Origin: CAYZQH01 sp050300015
Lineage (GTDB): Bacteria > Pseudomonadota > Gammaproteobacteria > Pseudomonadales > Cellvibrionaceae
NCBI GenBank assembly: GCA_050300015.1
Contig: JBNKWZ010000027.1
Coordinates: 248,001-312,000 of the forward strand
Direction of reading: 5' to 3'
Length of the DNA stretch: 64,000 nucleotides
Shown: positions 18,901-25,773 of the stretch, one piece after another
Position numbering within the stretch: the first letter of the stretch is position 1
How the letters are laid out: every line of letters starts with the position of its first letter
Made by a program: the position numbers and the translations under genes
The notes under the pieces: generated by a model
What the model saw: the letters and a program-made list of their open reading frames with translations, nothing else
Database searches by the model: none
Told to the model about the DNA's origin: nothing

Positions 18901-20649
18901 AAAGGTGTCCCCAGCATCAAGAATGCTACCCGTTGTCGCTGTGATCTGAACGGCATCAAAACCTGACGCAATCGAAAACGCATTGCTCAATACAATGTTT
19001 CCGGTTGCGGCAGTAAAATTGATTTTTCCACCGCGCGCATCCACCTGGCTGGTGTCTGCCATGGTGATCCCGCCACCGGAATTAATAACAAGGTTTAGGC
19101 CGTCTGCAGCCGTACCCGTATCGCTATCCCAAAAGCCGCTGCCCGCTTGAAATTGCACTTCATTGTCGGCGTTGAGCGTTAAAGTACGTAGGGAGCCAAT
19201 GCCGTTGTAGTCCAGCAACGCAGAAATATTGATATTGCCTGGGCTGGCAGCACCCGATGCAGTGTCGATCACCACATCACCGCCCCCCAGGGCACTCCAC
19301 AGAGCAGTCGCACTAATATTCGAACTCGCAGGCGTTCCCGACAGGGTCCACACACGCGGGTCACCCCCAATGAAACTGCCATTAGTATCGGCACTGTTAC
19401 TGATCACAATATCGGTTGGGTCAATAAACCAAAGCCCCGCACTGCCTGCCGCAGCACTTACATCTACGGTTCCGTTCACATCCACGTAGTTGAAGCCTGA
19501 TACCTCAACAAAGCCACCATCGCCGGCCAACTGCCCGCCGCGAGCAGAAATCATCGCGTCGCCTGTAAACCTTGTGGCATTCTTGGCAATAATGTTGACC
19601 TCGCCGCCATCACCACCAATGCCACCGTCGGCGCGGATATTACTGCCCGAATGCAGAGCGATATTCTGCGCAGCAGTAACATCCACCGCCCCCCCGTGAC
19701 CGCTCCCAGCGCCTTCGGCTAAGATCACACCGGTCTGGTTGACGTTGCGAGATCGAACCTCAAAACTACCGCCAGCGCCATCCGTCAATGCCGAATCTGC
19801 GCTCACATCAATCATACCGCTATTACCCACATCGGCATCGGCGGCCAAGGTCACCACACCACCCTCACCAGTGGCAGTCACTGCACGCACCACACCGGTG
19901 TTTTGAAGGGTCACATCCAAGCCACCTACCATACCCTGCCCACTGGCAGACAGGCTCACCGATGGCGCTTGAAGGTGGCCTGAATTGACCACCCGCCCAC
20001 CAAAACCACCTTCCTCCAACAACACAGGAATCGAACTGCCCTCAACCGTCATCAACACTCCGTGTCCAGAATGCAAGGCAATTTGACCGTCTGCAGTAAT
20101 CGTGCCCGAATTTTGTAGCTCTGCGCCAATAAACACCACATTACCTTCGGCATCTATGGTGCCGCGATTTTCGATAACTCCGCCATCGCCTTGCAACATG
20201 GACTCACCCGACATAAAAGCGTCATTGGTCGCATCGAGCGTGGAGACCACAAGCCCTCCCACATCCACTTGAGCCCCTTCACCAAACAACACCCCGTTGG
20301 GGTTAATCAAAAAGACTTGACCGTTAGCATCAATTCGCCCGGCGATATCTGAAAGGTCATTGCCGATCACGCGGTTAAGCGTGGCGGAATTGGCGTCTGG
20401 CTGAATAAATTGCACACGCTCATCGGCTGCAACATTAAAACTTTGGTAGTCGATAACCGCGCGATCAGAGGATTGATGTACGGTGAGATTTTTGCCTTCA
20501 ACAGACAAAACGGCGTTACCGGCCACCACTTCACCATTTTGGGGTAGCGCCAAGGCCCCCTGAGCCATGCTCACGGTCATTGCGGTCATCAGTAACTTGC
20601 GGCGAAATCTATTGCAGTCGCAATTCAAATCGCCATATTTGCTCGCCAT
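12982..20649 (-). CDS. Giant two-partner-secretion adhesin (TpsA, filamentous haemagglutinin family)
   Basis: This is a 2555-residue secreted or surface-tethered beta-helix protein, the passenger of the adjacent TpsB. Signal peptide to about residue 34 (GALA), then the TPS secretion domain with NLTVHQSSDRAVIDYQSF and the NPNG motif at 116-119 (LINPNGVLFGEGA). A GGXGGXV-rich segment follows. The bulk is many degenerate repeats of about 110-125 residues with recurring phrases such as NTAFNTL, VTVNNSQALTV and GGDVTLTSLGDL. The C-terminus has a CX10C cysteine pair, the only cysteines I see in the exported part. The start at 20649 is chosen because AGAGG precedes it. The gene overlaps the tpsB 3' end by 41 bases. 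Function as adhesin or biofilm matrix protein is inferred from the family. Confidence 0.92.
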   Translation of the reverse strand: MASKYGDLNCDCNRFRRKLLMTAMTVSMAQGALALPQNGEVVAGNAVLSVEGKNLTVHQSSDRAVIDYQSFNVAADERVQFIQPDANSATLNRVIGNDLSDIAGRIDANGQVFLINPNGVLFGEGAQVDVGGLVVSTLDATNDAFMSGESMLQGDGGVIENRGTIDAEGNVVFIGAELQNSGTITADGQIALHSGHGVLMTVEGSSIPVLLEEGGFGGRVVNSGHLQAPSVSLSASGQGMVGGLDVTLQNTGVVRAVTATGEGGVVTLAADADVGNSGMIDVSADSALTDGAGGSFEVRSRNVNQTGVILAEGAGSGHGGAVDVTAAQNIALHSGSNIRADGGIGGDGGEVNIIAKNATRFTGDAMISARGGQLAGDGGFVEVSGFNYVDVNGTVDVSAAAGSAGLWFIDPTDIVISNSADTNGSFIGGDPRVWTLSGTPASSNISATALWSALGGGDVVIDTASGAASPGNINISALLDYNGIGSLRTLTLNADNEVQFQAGSGFWDSDTGTAADGLNLVINSGGGITMADTSQVDARGGKINFTAATGNIVLSNAFSIASGFDAVQITATTGSILDAGDTFYDIATPTVGAGAILRAAGEIGGLDTLGRNLDAESTGASIVLGSTSDLFILRLVAADTINVSSTAQLNLGGASEITADNIYLAATGTMTLPLAGVSAANYLALQGSDVVDANGNRTLNLSAGGALAFSFSGLVGDLQLNSSVAQLNLTGDPTNAITVIDADAIAVGGLTMTGGGVEIISGDGSDLTVSGAVELDNATGNLTLTAGRDLLINADIVDSVGGVSNSGDVNLRANSAVTFASNSDVNSGSGNVFVTALGGDIALGHIQGGSLNLAAIGDISDANGALANLTSNLANFAPVMGSIGSAADPIEGVLSQVAFDSISGAVYLNNSQGLQLAGIDVGGDIQLNITSAGNMIMQQINPVIGGNARFNLAAGNWILLDGGWNTSGDLTVTAQGINDADSTVYLSAANADLTFGGANTTLNVDFDTLSLDATSGQWVQVFDSDALSVAALNNTTGDINITTAAGFDLTFTDTAPNIGGTLTLDVGGDWLLPEAGVTVTSNLSVVADNILDSDTGITLGANAADLTWRDGTAGFSISSSFNTLDISAPIAGDISIVDADGLQVNSLTSAGSLSLSATNADLQLAVLPVFAGDLTLSTVGSGDVVVPAGQITVAGDLTIIADNLDDGDTSYDLVADNAAITLRDGSGGTAWSTQFNSLVMGIAGVGAHTVNNSQDLTVGGLQSGGDLTLINIGITDMTGAAVAVSGGLSVTSSGPLSVNGGTVNVGGGTSFDAGGDVDLQNANLNLTGNVDITATGSDIALQNTVLSTNGTLAFDADNVIETGGASTLAADTLGLQLQDGSLATTLNTAINRLDFDTAGNGSITLNNSQALTVDTLNTNGDVTLISLGDLGFGGVGGSILGDVVLTANGGDVIVPDAGAILVNNLTITADDIRDSDTDISVSADNVVLNLSAANSDAVWTTSFNTLILDRQGTGNVTLNNDKTLQALGVQNGGDLAFNVAGNLDLQNITVASNGDFSITTTGVGDLLLQNSAVSALGDLTLNVNNIVDAGGSSTYAADNAIFQVRDGAAATLDTAFNTLSLTNAGSVTVNNAQALAVNALNTGGDVTITSLGDLDFSAIVGAFAGDVTLVATGGDAILSDAGLIATNDLTLTANGIRDSDQAVTLTADQAVLSLQPGGADVILNTAVNQLGLTHLGSGVVTVSNTQALLLNDLQAGGDASLTVAGDLTSAGPVNVAGDLRINTAGDWFIPATGFSTTNGLTVNAQTIQDGDFDVVLAASDAEFQLSSHTNSAVWNTAFDRLSLTAIGAAAITVNNSQDLTVEALQGGGDVDVSALGDLTLVEAVPTIAGNLSLTSTATLWVDPTGLSVANGLVINATTLSDGDVNLVLSADHADITMQNLAADALWRTNFNSLALGVAGVGNLTIDNGGALVGASLQTPADLTINTVGDLTLLETAPSVGGDLTLNTSAGGNVVVNDSGLQLTNAMVINANDLIDSDGTVSLQAADADLTLTGLGASRTYNTQLASATWDLTGAAVNVVQTGAQTLLGLTASHDFSLETDAILTVMPTDLTTTAQVSLSSGAAAIELMNSGLSTGGALSLSGLNVTDTNGNPVGLTATDLNLNLSGTALDFNADVDQLALTANNATQIALSNVGDLFITNWSAPNVQTLGLSVMGDLMVPDVGLSAANRISLEASDLYDTDRNVTLTGGALWVSLSAPASDLVLSTDIQSVDISMGASASVTLEQAGGLTLEDLNSDGFAARVADGNLSVSVTDGDLVVENNVLVADASGNGTRTGRVDLLVDNGNLTIGANNDVTIASRNTVDVAPAGNLAPGVSLQLVGTESDDRTITLGNGSNTVSISAEGADIFISARANGVPSGSAREVVQNAGSVLETYNQPNDRQTGTVTINDFEVEAAGNQQAYEGRQIALVMDYDFTNNDSGILDEIDNPEKVEDPVVPEQEANAHAYVGAQFVEVFGQCNENDEQQKKRCRIESALKAFLSHWLVGGELPPKVEI

Positions 20650-22195
20650 AAACCTCTTTTCCGTCAATGTCACCATTAATCGCGTGAGCCCCATACAACT
20701 GGCCGCTCATGTGGTTACCCACTCGAAATCGAAAGCCACCACCCATTCCAGAAAACTCACCTTTGCTGGCAGGGTTGTTGCCAAAGGCCACCTTCTCACC
20801 CGAGGCTGTATCCCAAAACACATAAGGCTCGATGTGCCAGCGATCAACCTTGGACCGAACTAGCCCCGGAAAACTCCACTCCAGCCCAACCAAAGTCGCC
20901 TTATCTGCAGAAAACAACCCTGGTACAAACCCTCGCACACCGTAAGGGCCTGTGAGCGAAAACGCCTCCACAGAGGGCAATGAATCGCCCGCCTCTTGGA
21001 AGCTAAACAGTCCACTCAATACGCTGCGACCGCGCCCCTCACCAAAGCCTTTTAACCACTGTGTATTAAACTCAAACTTGGTCAAATGCTCGGCCCCACT
21101 GCTACTGACAGCCATATTGCCGCTGGTCACCACTACAGAAGACTGTGAAGCCACACCTTGCTTAGGCCATTGCGCGGCCTTTGCCCATTCCAAAGTAAAA
21201 GACTCGCTTTTTTCTTGCTCTATTCGCTCAACTTCATTGTCTAGCCTGTTGCTCTTGTTGTGAAAACCCAAACGCCACGATTCACGTCGCAGGGAATCAT
21301 GCCGCCGCTGATAACGCAGACCCAGCTTGACGACAGACACGTCGCCTTCTAAACCCAGATTTTCAAACCGATCACCTAATTCAAACTGATTGTTGCTTGC
21401 ACTGATATCCCAGATCCAATTCAGGCCGGCAGTGGGCAAGGAATAGTACAAACTGCCGTAAACATTCGATGTGCCATCCACCGCCCCCAGTACGGCCAGT
21501 GATAGCGTGTCAAAGCGGTGCGTGAGGTTTACAGCTCGCCATTGGGCAATAGCGCGAAACTCGCCGCTGGCGACTGCACCAAAGTTATCCAGTTTCAAAG
21601 ACGTAAAATGGCGCTTGGTAGGTTCCACCCGTAAATTCAGTCGTGCCTGACCGGGTTTTGATCCGCGCGAATAAAACGCAAACAACTGTATTCCCGATTG
21701 TGCTTTAATCGCCGCCACTTTTCTTTCAACATCTGGCGCATATAACAGCTTACCAACCAGTGGCGCAAAGACACGCTCCAGGCGATGACTGGGCGTTTGA
21801 CTGTTATTGATTACATGAACGTCTGATAAAACACCTTCTTGCAACGTCATGCGCACATCACCATCCACAACCTCCTGAGGAGGCAAATACACAGTGTGAA
21901 AAACAAACCCCTGGCGACGCACGTACACGGTCATTGCATCTGCTATTTGATGTAACTCGTCGACCGTCAATAATGAGCCAAACTTAGCGCGTTCTTGATC
22001 AAGCTGACTACGAACCGTCAAAATATTGAGCGGGTAATCTTCAATAGAAGAAAACCCCTCAAGACTGAGGCTTTTGACCTCTATCAGTACATCTGCGGCA
22101 TTCGGATTGATATCGCTGGCAAAGCTGTTTGCGATGCACAGGCTAACGGCACCAACGAACAAATACCCTAGCAGGTGAATTCGTAGTAAAGACAT
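20609..22195 (-). CDS. TpsB outer-membrane transporter (ShlB/FhaC/HecB family)
   Basis: This outer-membrane 16-strand barrel exports the TpsA adhesin. The 528 residues comprise a signal peptide (1-27), two POTRA-like regions (about 35-195, with the POTRA2-typical GFVFHTVYLPPQEV) and a barrel from about 198 to the C-terminus. The barrel holds the conserved loop-6 motif VRGF (420-423) in GPYGVRGF. The last residue region RFELRLQ is a typical barrel end. An AGAGGAT ribosome-binding site precedes the ATG. It is the first gene of the operon tpsB-tpsA-yfiR-kinase, and tpsA starts inside its 3' end. Confidence 0.92.
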   Translation of the reverse strand: MSLLRIHLLGYLFVGAVSLCIANSFASDINPNAADVLIEVKSLSLEGFSSIEDYPLNILTVRSQLDQERAKFGSLLTVDELHQIADAMTVYVRRQGFVFHTVYLPPQEVVDGDVRMTLQEGVLSDVHVINNSQTPSHRLERVFAPLVGKLLYAPDVERKVAAIKAQSGIQLFAFYSRGSKPGQARLNLRVEPTKRHFTSLKLDNFGAVASGEFRAIAQWRAVNLTHRFDTLSLAVLGAVDGTSNVYGSLYYSLPTAGLNWIWDISASNNQFELGDRFENLGLEGDVSVVKLGLRYQRRHDSLRRESWRLGFHNKSNRLDNEVERIEQEKSESFTLEWAKAAQWPKQGVASQSSVVVTSGNMAVSSSGAEHLTKFEFNTQWLKGFGEGRGRSVLSGLFSFQEAGDSLPSVEAFSLTGPYGVRGFVPGLFSADKATLVGLEWSFPGLVRSKVDRWHIEPYVFWDTASGEKVAFGNNPASKGEFSGMGGGFRFRVGNHMSGQLYGAHAINGDIDGKEVYGEQIWRFELRLQ

Positions 22196-22555
22196 CTATC
22201 CTCTTCTTATGGCGGCTAAAGGCTCTAACGAAAAGGTTCTTTGCGCCATGGGGCTTGGGGCCGACTTATCGTTTCGGGCGCTTTTTCGTCGGTTGTGAAA
22301 GCCACCCGTATAGCAATAAACTTAGGCTATGCTTGGCATCACAGCCAATATTTATTATTAAAACTCAAAGGCCATTCACGATTGTCGTAAGTCAAACGGC
22401 GGCGACAATTTGCGTTTTGATTCACACTGTAAATGGACCACTTCTCTCACCACTTGGCATTCAATGCCATTTAATGAATACTGACATCGCATGATATCGT
22501 CTTGCGATCATCAGAGAGATACGCCATGCTTTATCTGTAGAGTGTACTGATAACT
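22196..22555. promoter_or_regulatory. Divergent control region between tpsB and the GGDEF regulator
   Basis: This 360-base gap separates the TPS operon (minus) from the REC-GGDEF gene (plus), so both promoters should lie here. It contains an inverted repeat ATTGTCG / CGACAAT (22381-22387 and 22403-22409, 15-base spacer) that could bind a dimeric regulator. I see no clear sigma-70 promoter with good spacing on either strand, and no gene. Confidence 0.4.
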
Positions 22556-23644
22556 ATGAAAGTGTTGATTGTGGATGATCATGGTTTATTTCGTCACGGC
22601 CTAGAAATATTGCTCAAGGCCGAGCTTCATTTCGACCCCATTTTACACGCCGCTACAGGTCAACTTGCACTGGATGCCCAGTTGGATAACCCCGATCTCG
22701 ACTTGGTACTGCTGGACTACAACCTGGGAGCCGACCACGGTCTAGACATTTTAAAACAATTAAAGGTCCGAGACCCAAGCCTACCCGTGGCGATGATCTC
22801 TGGCCGCGATGACCCACAAGCCATTTTGAGCTCTCTCGGCAGTGGCGCCAGTGGTTTTATTCAAAAAAACTTAGAACCGAGTGACATCGTGGCCGCCATA
22901 CAAGTAGTGCTAAACGGCGGCATGTATGTTCCCGCCACGGTCATCGATACTCACCCCAAACTTGCCAACCTTGAGGACCTTGAAACCCGCCAAAAGCAAC
23001 TGCATCACTTAGCGGAAATCGCTCGTCGTGTTATTCGTGAAAAAAAGCTAGACGTAAAAGAGCAGCAAGAGGTCGAAAACGAAATGACCTCTGCGTTAAA
23101 TAACTTGCTGGGCGAACTGCGTCAAGATCGCACCCGCCTGGAACTCATGGCCTTCCAAGATGACCTAACCGGTGTTGCCAACCGCCGCTTGTTTCTCGAG
23201 CGGCTTGAACAGGCGTTAAAGGCCTGTCGCCGCAACCACACCAAGATGGCACTGATCTACCTGGATTTGGACTATTTCAAGCAGGTGAACGACTCCCTGG
23301 GCCACGCCGCAGGGGACGTGCTATTAAAAGCCACAGCCGAGCGACTCCTAAACTCCGTGCGCGAGGTGGACACAGTCGCCCGCCTGGGCGGCGATGAATT
23401 CACCGTCATATTGGTGGACATCCAATCCGAAGCCGCACTCGACAATCAACTCCTGCGGCTGCACAGCACACTCAAAGCAGAGGTTTCGTTGCCCGATGGC
23501 ACTACATGGTCCCCTTCATCCAGTATGGGTGCGGCCATATCGGACGGCTCGAACTCCGCAGAAGATCTTATTCAACGTGCCGACGAAGCCCTCTACGAGG
23601 TCAAACAACACGGCCGCGACAGCTACTCTGTCAGCGTCAGCTGA
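22556..23644 (+). CDS. Response regulator diguanylate cyclase (REC-GGDEF)
   Basis: This cytoplasmic response regulator makes cyclic di-GMP when phosphorylated. The REC domain (1-120) has acidic residues VDD at 7-8 and the phosphorylation site D54 (VLLDYNLG). A helical linker (about 140-200) with coiled-coil character leads to the GGDEF domain, which has an intact active site GGDEF at 278-282. It also has an RxxD inhibitory site (R269-D272), so product feedback is expected. It is divergent from the TPS operon whose last gene is a hybrid kinase without its own regulator nearby, so it is the probable output of that kinase. Confidence 0.92.
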   Translation: MKVLIVDDHGLFRHGLEILLKAELHFDPILHAATGQLALDAQLDNPDLDLVLLDYNLGADHGLDILKQLKVRDPSLPVAMISGRDDPQAILSSLGSGASGFIQKNLEPSDIVAAIQVVLNGGMYVPATVIDTHPKLANLEDLETRQKQLHHLAEIARRVIREKKLDVKEQQEVENEMTSALNNLLGELRQDRTRLELMAFQDDLTGVANRRLFLERLEQALKACRRNHTKMALIYLDLDYFKQVNDSLGHAAGDVLLKATAERLLNSVREVDTVARLGGDEFTVILVDIQSEAALDNQLLRLHSTLKAEVSLPDGTTWSPSSSMGAAISDGSNSAEDLIQRADEALYEVKQHGRDSYSVSVS

Positions 23645-23663
23645 GCCCACCCCCCAACAAACC

Positions 23664-23692
23664 TTGCCTAATTCCCCGCGCATGCTTATCAT
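23664..23692 (+). promoter_or_regulatory. Sigma-70-like promoter for the tRNA-Arg region
   Basis: TTGCCT (23664-23669) and TATCAT (23687-23692) are separated by 17 bases and lie about 50 bases before the first tRNA-like sequence. This is the only good promoter upstream of the region. The predicted transcript runs through the hairpin-interrupted tRNA copy and then the intact tRNA-Arg, and ends at the hairpin at 24125. Confidence 0.55.
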
Positions 23693-23743
23693 GTGCGCCG
23701 CTTCCACCGGTAGTAAACTCAGGAAGCAACGTGTACCAATTAT

Positions 23744-23994
23744 GCACCCGTAGCTCAGCTGGATAGAGTAGGTGGCTTCGAACCAGTGAGTCCGGCTCTT
23801 CCCTGAGCCGGCCCGCGAAGCGGCTTGCGCAGCTCATTTACTCCAGGCAAATGAGTGGTCGGGAGTTCGACCAAAAGGCAGGATCGCCTTTTGGAACAGC
23901 CGAAAAGACTGGGTCGTAGACCCGAGGCCCATGGACGGGCCGAGTACATCTCTCCGGGTAGGTATTAGCCCATTCGCTCAGCGAATGGCACCTC
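23744..23994 (+). ncRNA. tRNA-Arg(UCG)-like sequence split by hairpin insertions
   Basis: Three segments match the intact tRNA-Arg 62 bases downstream. Positions 23744-23785 equal its first 42 bases, including acceptor 5' strand, D arm and anticodon TCG. Positions 23856-23870 equal the variable region and T-arm 5' half. Positions 23948-23959 equal the T-arm 3' half and most of the acceptor 3' strand. Between segments 1 and 2 sit about 70 bases with hairpins (CCGGCTC/GAGCCGG, CCGC/GCGG, CTCATTT/AAATGAG). Between 2 and 3 sit 77 bases with hairpins 23871-23894 (9-bp stem, AGGATC loop), GGGTC/GACCC, and 23926-23941 (ATGGAC loop). A last hairpin (CCATTCG/CGAATGG) follows, and no GCGCCA end is present. 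It is either a decayed tRNA invaded by a structured element or a tRNA-derived RNA of its own. Confidence 0.7.
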
Positions 23995-24021
23995 AGAGAG
24001 ATTCACAGTAATAAAAGTTTT

Positions 24022-24098
24022 GCACCCGTAGCTCAGCTGGATAGAGTAGGTGGCTTCGAACCACTTGGTCGGGAGTTCGAATCTCTCCGGGTGCGCCA
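24022..24098 (+). tRNA. tRNA-Arg (anticodon TCG)
   Basis: This is a complete 77-base tRNA gene. The acceptor stem GCACCCG pairs with CGGGTGC, followed by G and an encoded CCA. The D arm is GCTC/GAGT. The anticodon stem GGTGG/CCACT encloses loop CTTCGAA, giving anticodon TCG (reads CGA). The T arm GGGAG/CTCTC encloses TTCGAAT. It lies downstream of a partial, hairpin-interrupted copy of itself and is followed by a GC-rich hairpin terminator. Its 3' part (GAATCTCTCCG, 24079-24089) recurs at 26552-26562, as expected for an element inserted at a tRNA gene. Confidence 0.93.
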
Positions 24099-24124
24099 TA
24101 TTCCCAGTATTTACTGGACCTCCG

Positions 24125-24149
24125 AGGCGGGTTTTATATAAACCCGCCT
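24125..24149. terminator. Bidirectional terminator between tRNA-Arg and the accessory operon
   Basis: A 10-bp perfect stem (AGGCGGGTTT / AAACCCGCCT) with a 5-nt loop lies between the tRNA (plus) and the end of the membrane-protein gene (minus). On the minus strand it is preceded by A/T-rich sequence and on the plus strand followed by AAAATTCC. Neither side has a long U tract, but position and stem strength suggest it ends both transcripts. Confidence 0.55.
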
Positions 24150-24166
24150 AAAATTCCTCCTAAATA

Positions 24167-24670
24167 TTAATCCTGGGATTCGGGCTCCGCTTGACTTCCT
24201 TTTCTACGACTCTCAACCATTTCGTCATATCTAGATAGCTGTAGAGTCATTAGCCGGTGAGGTAAGGCTAGAGACATGAGGAAAGCGATAGTGGCCAGCG
24301 CGAGGTACACCCGCTCAAGCCAAAGCACTACGTTGCTTTGAGGATACTTCTTGAAGATTAGGGTAGAAACAAACACCAAACCTAATATTACCAAATAAGT
24401 GATGAACAAGTATTTGTGACGAACTAGCCGACGGTAAACATTGCTTTTCCTAACAGCATCAGCTCGCCAAGTTCTGCCCCTGAATAGACTTGGCTCTCCC
24501 AATAGAGTCATTATCGTAATCAGAAAGCCGGCAAGTATAGAGAATACGTTAACTATTACACTGGAAGCATCATTATTATCATGAATTAACGGTTGACCAA
24601 ACCATCCCGCCAACGCTCCGATCGCTAGAGAGCCGGCAAAATATCCATTTCTTTTCCAGTCGATACTCAA
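24167..24670 (-). CDS. Four-helix membrane protein, RexB/KwaA-like
   Basis: This 167-residue inner-membrane protein has four predicted helices at about 9-28, 37-58, 86-107 and 116-137, a charged cytoplasmic loop between helices 2 and 3 (RGRTWRADAVRKSN) and a polar C-terminal tail. Size, helix count and the layout of a basic loop followed by a paired helix hairpin resemble the phage lambda exclusion protein RexB (144 residues, four helices) and the Kiwa subunit KwaA. The match is by architecture from memory, not by a database search. It begins two bases after the stop of the 313-residue gene, so the two are co-expressed. A role as the membrane effector or anchor of an anti-phage pair is inferred. 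Confidence 0.6.
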   Translation of the reverse strand: MSIDWKRNGYFAGSLAIGALAGWFGQPLIHDNNDASSVIVNVFSILAGFLITIMTLLGEPSLFRGRTWRADAVRKSNVYRRLVRHKYLFITYLVILGLVFVSTLIFKKYPQSNVVLWLERVYLALATIAFLMSLALPHRLMTLQLSRYDEMVESRRKGSQAEPESQD

Positions 24671-24672
24671 AT

Positions 24673-25614
24673 TTACTGCTCCAATAAATTAGCGGCTACA
24701 AGCTCTTGCATGTAGTCACCCAGCCCTTCCCAAACGTTCTGACATGAAATTGAGCCATTTAATTTGGGAACGTTGAATGAATGCTGCATGCGAATAGCAT
24801 CTGAAGTTATTCGCTCACCGTCCTTCGTGATAATTGAAAATTCCGGTAGATCTGCATCCTTATCTTCCACCACTGATTCCGCAACTTTTTCGATAAACTT
24901 TTGAGATTGAATCGCTGCTCTTGAATTCCCGTCTAACTTTACAGAAAGGTTCACGATAATATCTTCAAGCGCTTTTTGCTGGGCTGCATCATCATCCTTT
25001 TCCATAAGAGCCCTAAATTCATCTACTGCTTCCCCAAACACCTTCGACCACCAGTCAGCCCTCTGATTTTTAGGGATAGAGGCACCGAAGGCACAAACAG
25101 ACAAATCCAAAGAACGCACTCCATGCTGCTGTATCAATTTCAGCTTGTTCACATTGCTCGCTGGCATAAAATCAAAATTTCGGTCTTCCTTCTTGACGCC
25201 TGCCTTATCGAACAAGGCTGTTAGATACCGCTCGCATTTTGAAGCAGTGATCCCGTGCTGGCAGAATATTACGTTGTGTTTGCGGACCAGAAGGTAGCTG
25301 CTACCGTCATGAAATTCTTGGCCATCGGGAGCCGCCTGAACACCGCCATTATCCTCGGCAGCTTTAGCGCGAGGTTTTAAAGTGGCTGCCTTCTCTCCTC
25401 GAACATAACGAGCAATATGAACTAGAGTGCCACTGTTGTCGGATTTATAGTGCTGAAGGCGCAGAAACTCATTTTCACCTAATTCAATCTCAGAATCGCC
25501 CACATTGGGAAACTTCCTCCGGGCCTTTTTGATTAGGGCTTCCAGATCTACTCCGCGTTGTTGATTCAAAGCACGCATATAATACGCCGTCTTACGAGCC
25601 TGTTGTTGAGCCAT
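24673..25614 (-). CDS. RexA-like accessory protein (candidate phage-exclusion sensor)
   Basis: This is a 313-residue soluble protein with no signal peptide. Compared from memory with lambda RexA (279 residues), it keeps the same order of segments. An N-terminal aromatic strand (TAYYMRAL) is followed by a surface-variable region, then SYLLVRKHNVIFCQHG (RexA SFLFVEGDTIGFAR), then a helix and FDFMPASNV (RexA VQIEPLMRG). A strand LDLSVCAF comes next, and the C-terminal part has FSIITKDGERI (RexA ISLRAKDEAGDIL) and a closing helix. Overall identity is low, so this is a fold-level guess. Kiwa KwaB (DUF4868) is an alternative. A GAGGG site precedes the ATG at 25614. It forms a tight pair with the membrane protein downstream. 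Confidence 0.5.
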   Translation of the reverse strand: MAQQQARKTAYYMRALNQQRGVDLEALIKKARRKFPNVGDSEIELGENEFLRLQHYKSDNSGTLVHIARYVRGEKAATLKPRAKAAEDNGGVQAAPDGQEFHDGSSYLLVRKHNVIFCQHGITASKCERYLTALFDKAGVKKEDRNFDFMPASNVNKLKLIQQHGVRSLDLSVCAFGASIPKNQRADWWSKVFGEAVDEFRALMEKDDDAAQQKALEDIIVNLSVKLDGNSRAAIQSQKFIEKVAESVVEDKDADLPEFSIITKDGERITSDAIRMQHSFNVPKLNGSISCQNVWEGLGDYMQELVAANLLEQ

Positions 25615-25619
25615 TTATC

Positions 25620-25773
25620 AATCCCTCGGGTTTTTTATGGAGTTATGCTTGTAAAGCATAGCCGGGATCATAATTGACTGCCATTCAGCATATGGAGAGG
25701 TCACCCCGACAACCAACTTGACGCTGCGTGATGCCCAGGAGGAACAGCGCCGGGGTGACTTCATTCGGTACGG
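25620..25773 (-). promoter_or_regulatory. Structured leader upstream of the RexA-like gene
   Basis: This gap of about 155 bases holds two inverted repeats. One is a compact hairpin TATGCTT/AAGCATA with a 3-nt loop (about 25643-25659). The other is a perfect 9-bp pair GTCACCCCG / CGGGGTGAC whose arms lie at about 25703-25711 and 25755-25763. On the minus strand a TATGAT and a TATGCT hexamer could serve as -10 elements, without good -35 partners. It may hold a separate promoter and operator for the RexA/RexB-like pair. Confidence 0.35.

Noticed and set aside
13430..19699. Many plus-strand frames of 60-230 codons antisense to the adhesin gene
   Set aside because: The repetitive, stop-poor composition of the tpsA gene opens the opposite strand; none has a ribosome-binding site or recognisable domain.
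12982..20649. Regularly spaced repeats that could suggest a CRISPR array
   Set aside because: They are degenerate protein repeats of more than 300 bases within one open frame, not short identical repeats with spacers.
23516..23949. Minus-strand frames of about 65 codons across the tRNA region
   Set aside because: They run antisense through tRNA and hairpin sequence and lack ribosome-binding sites.
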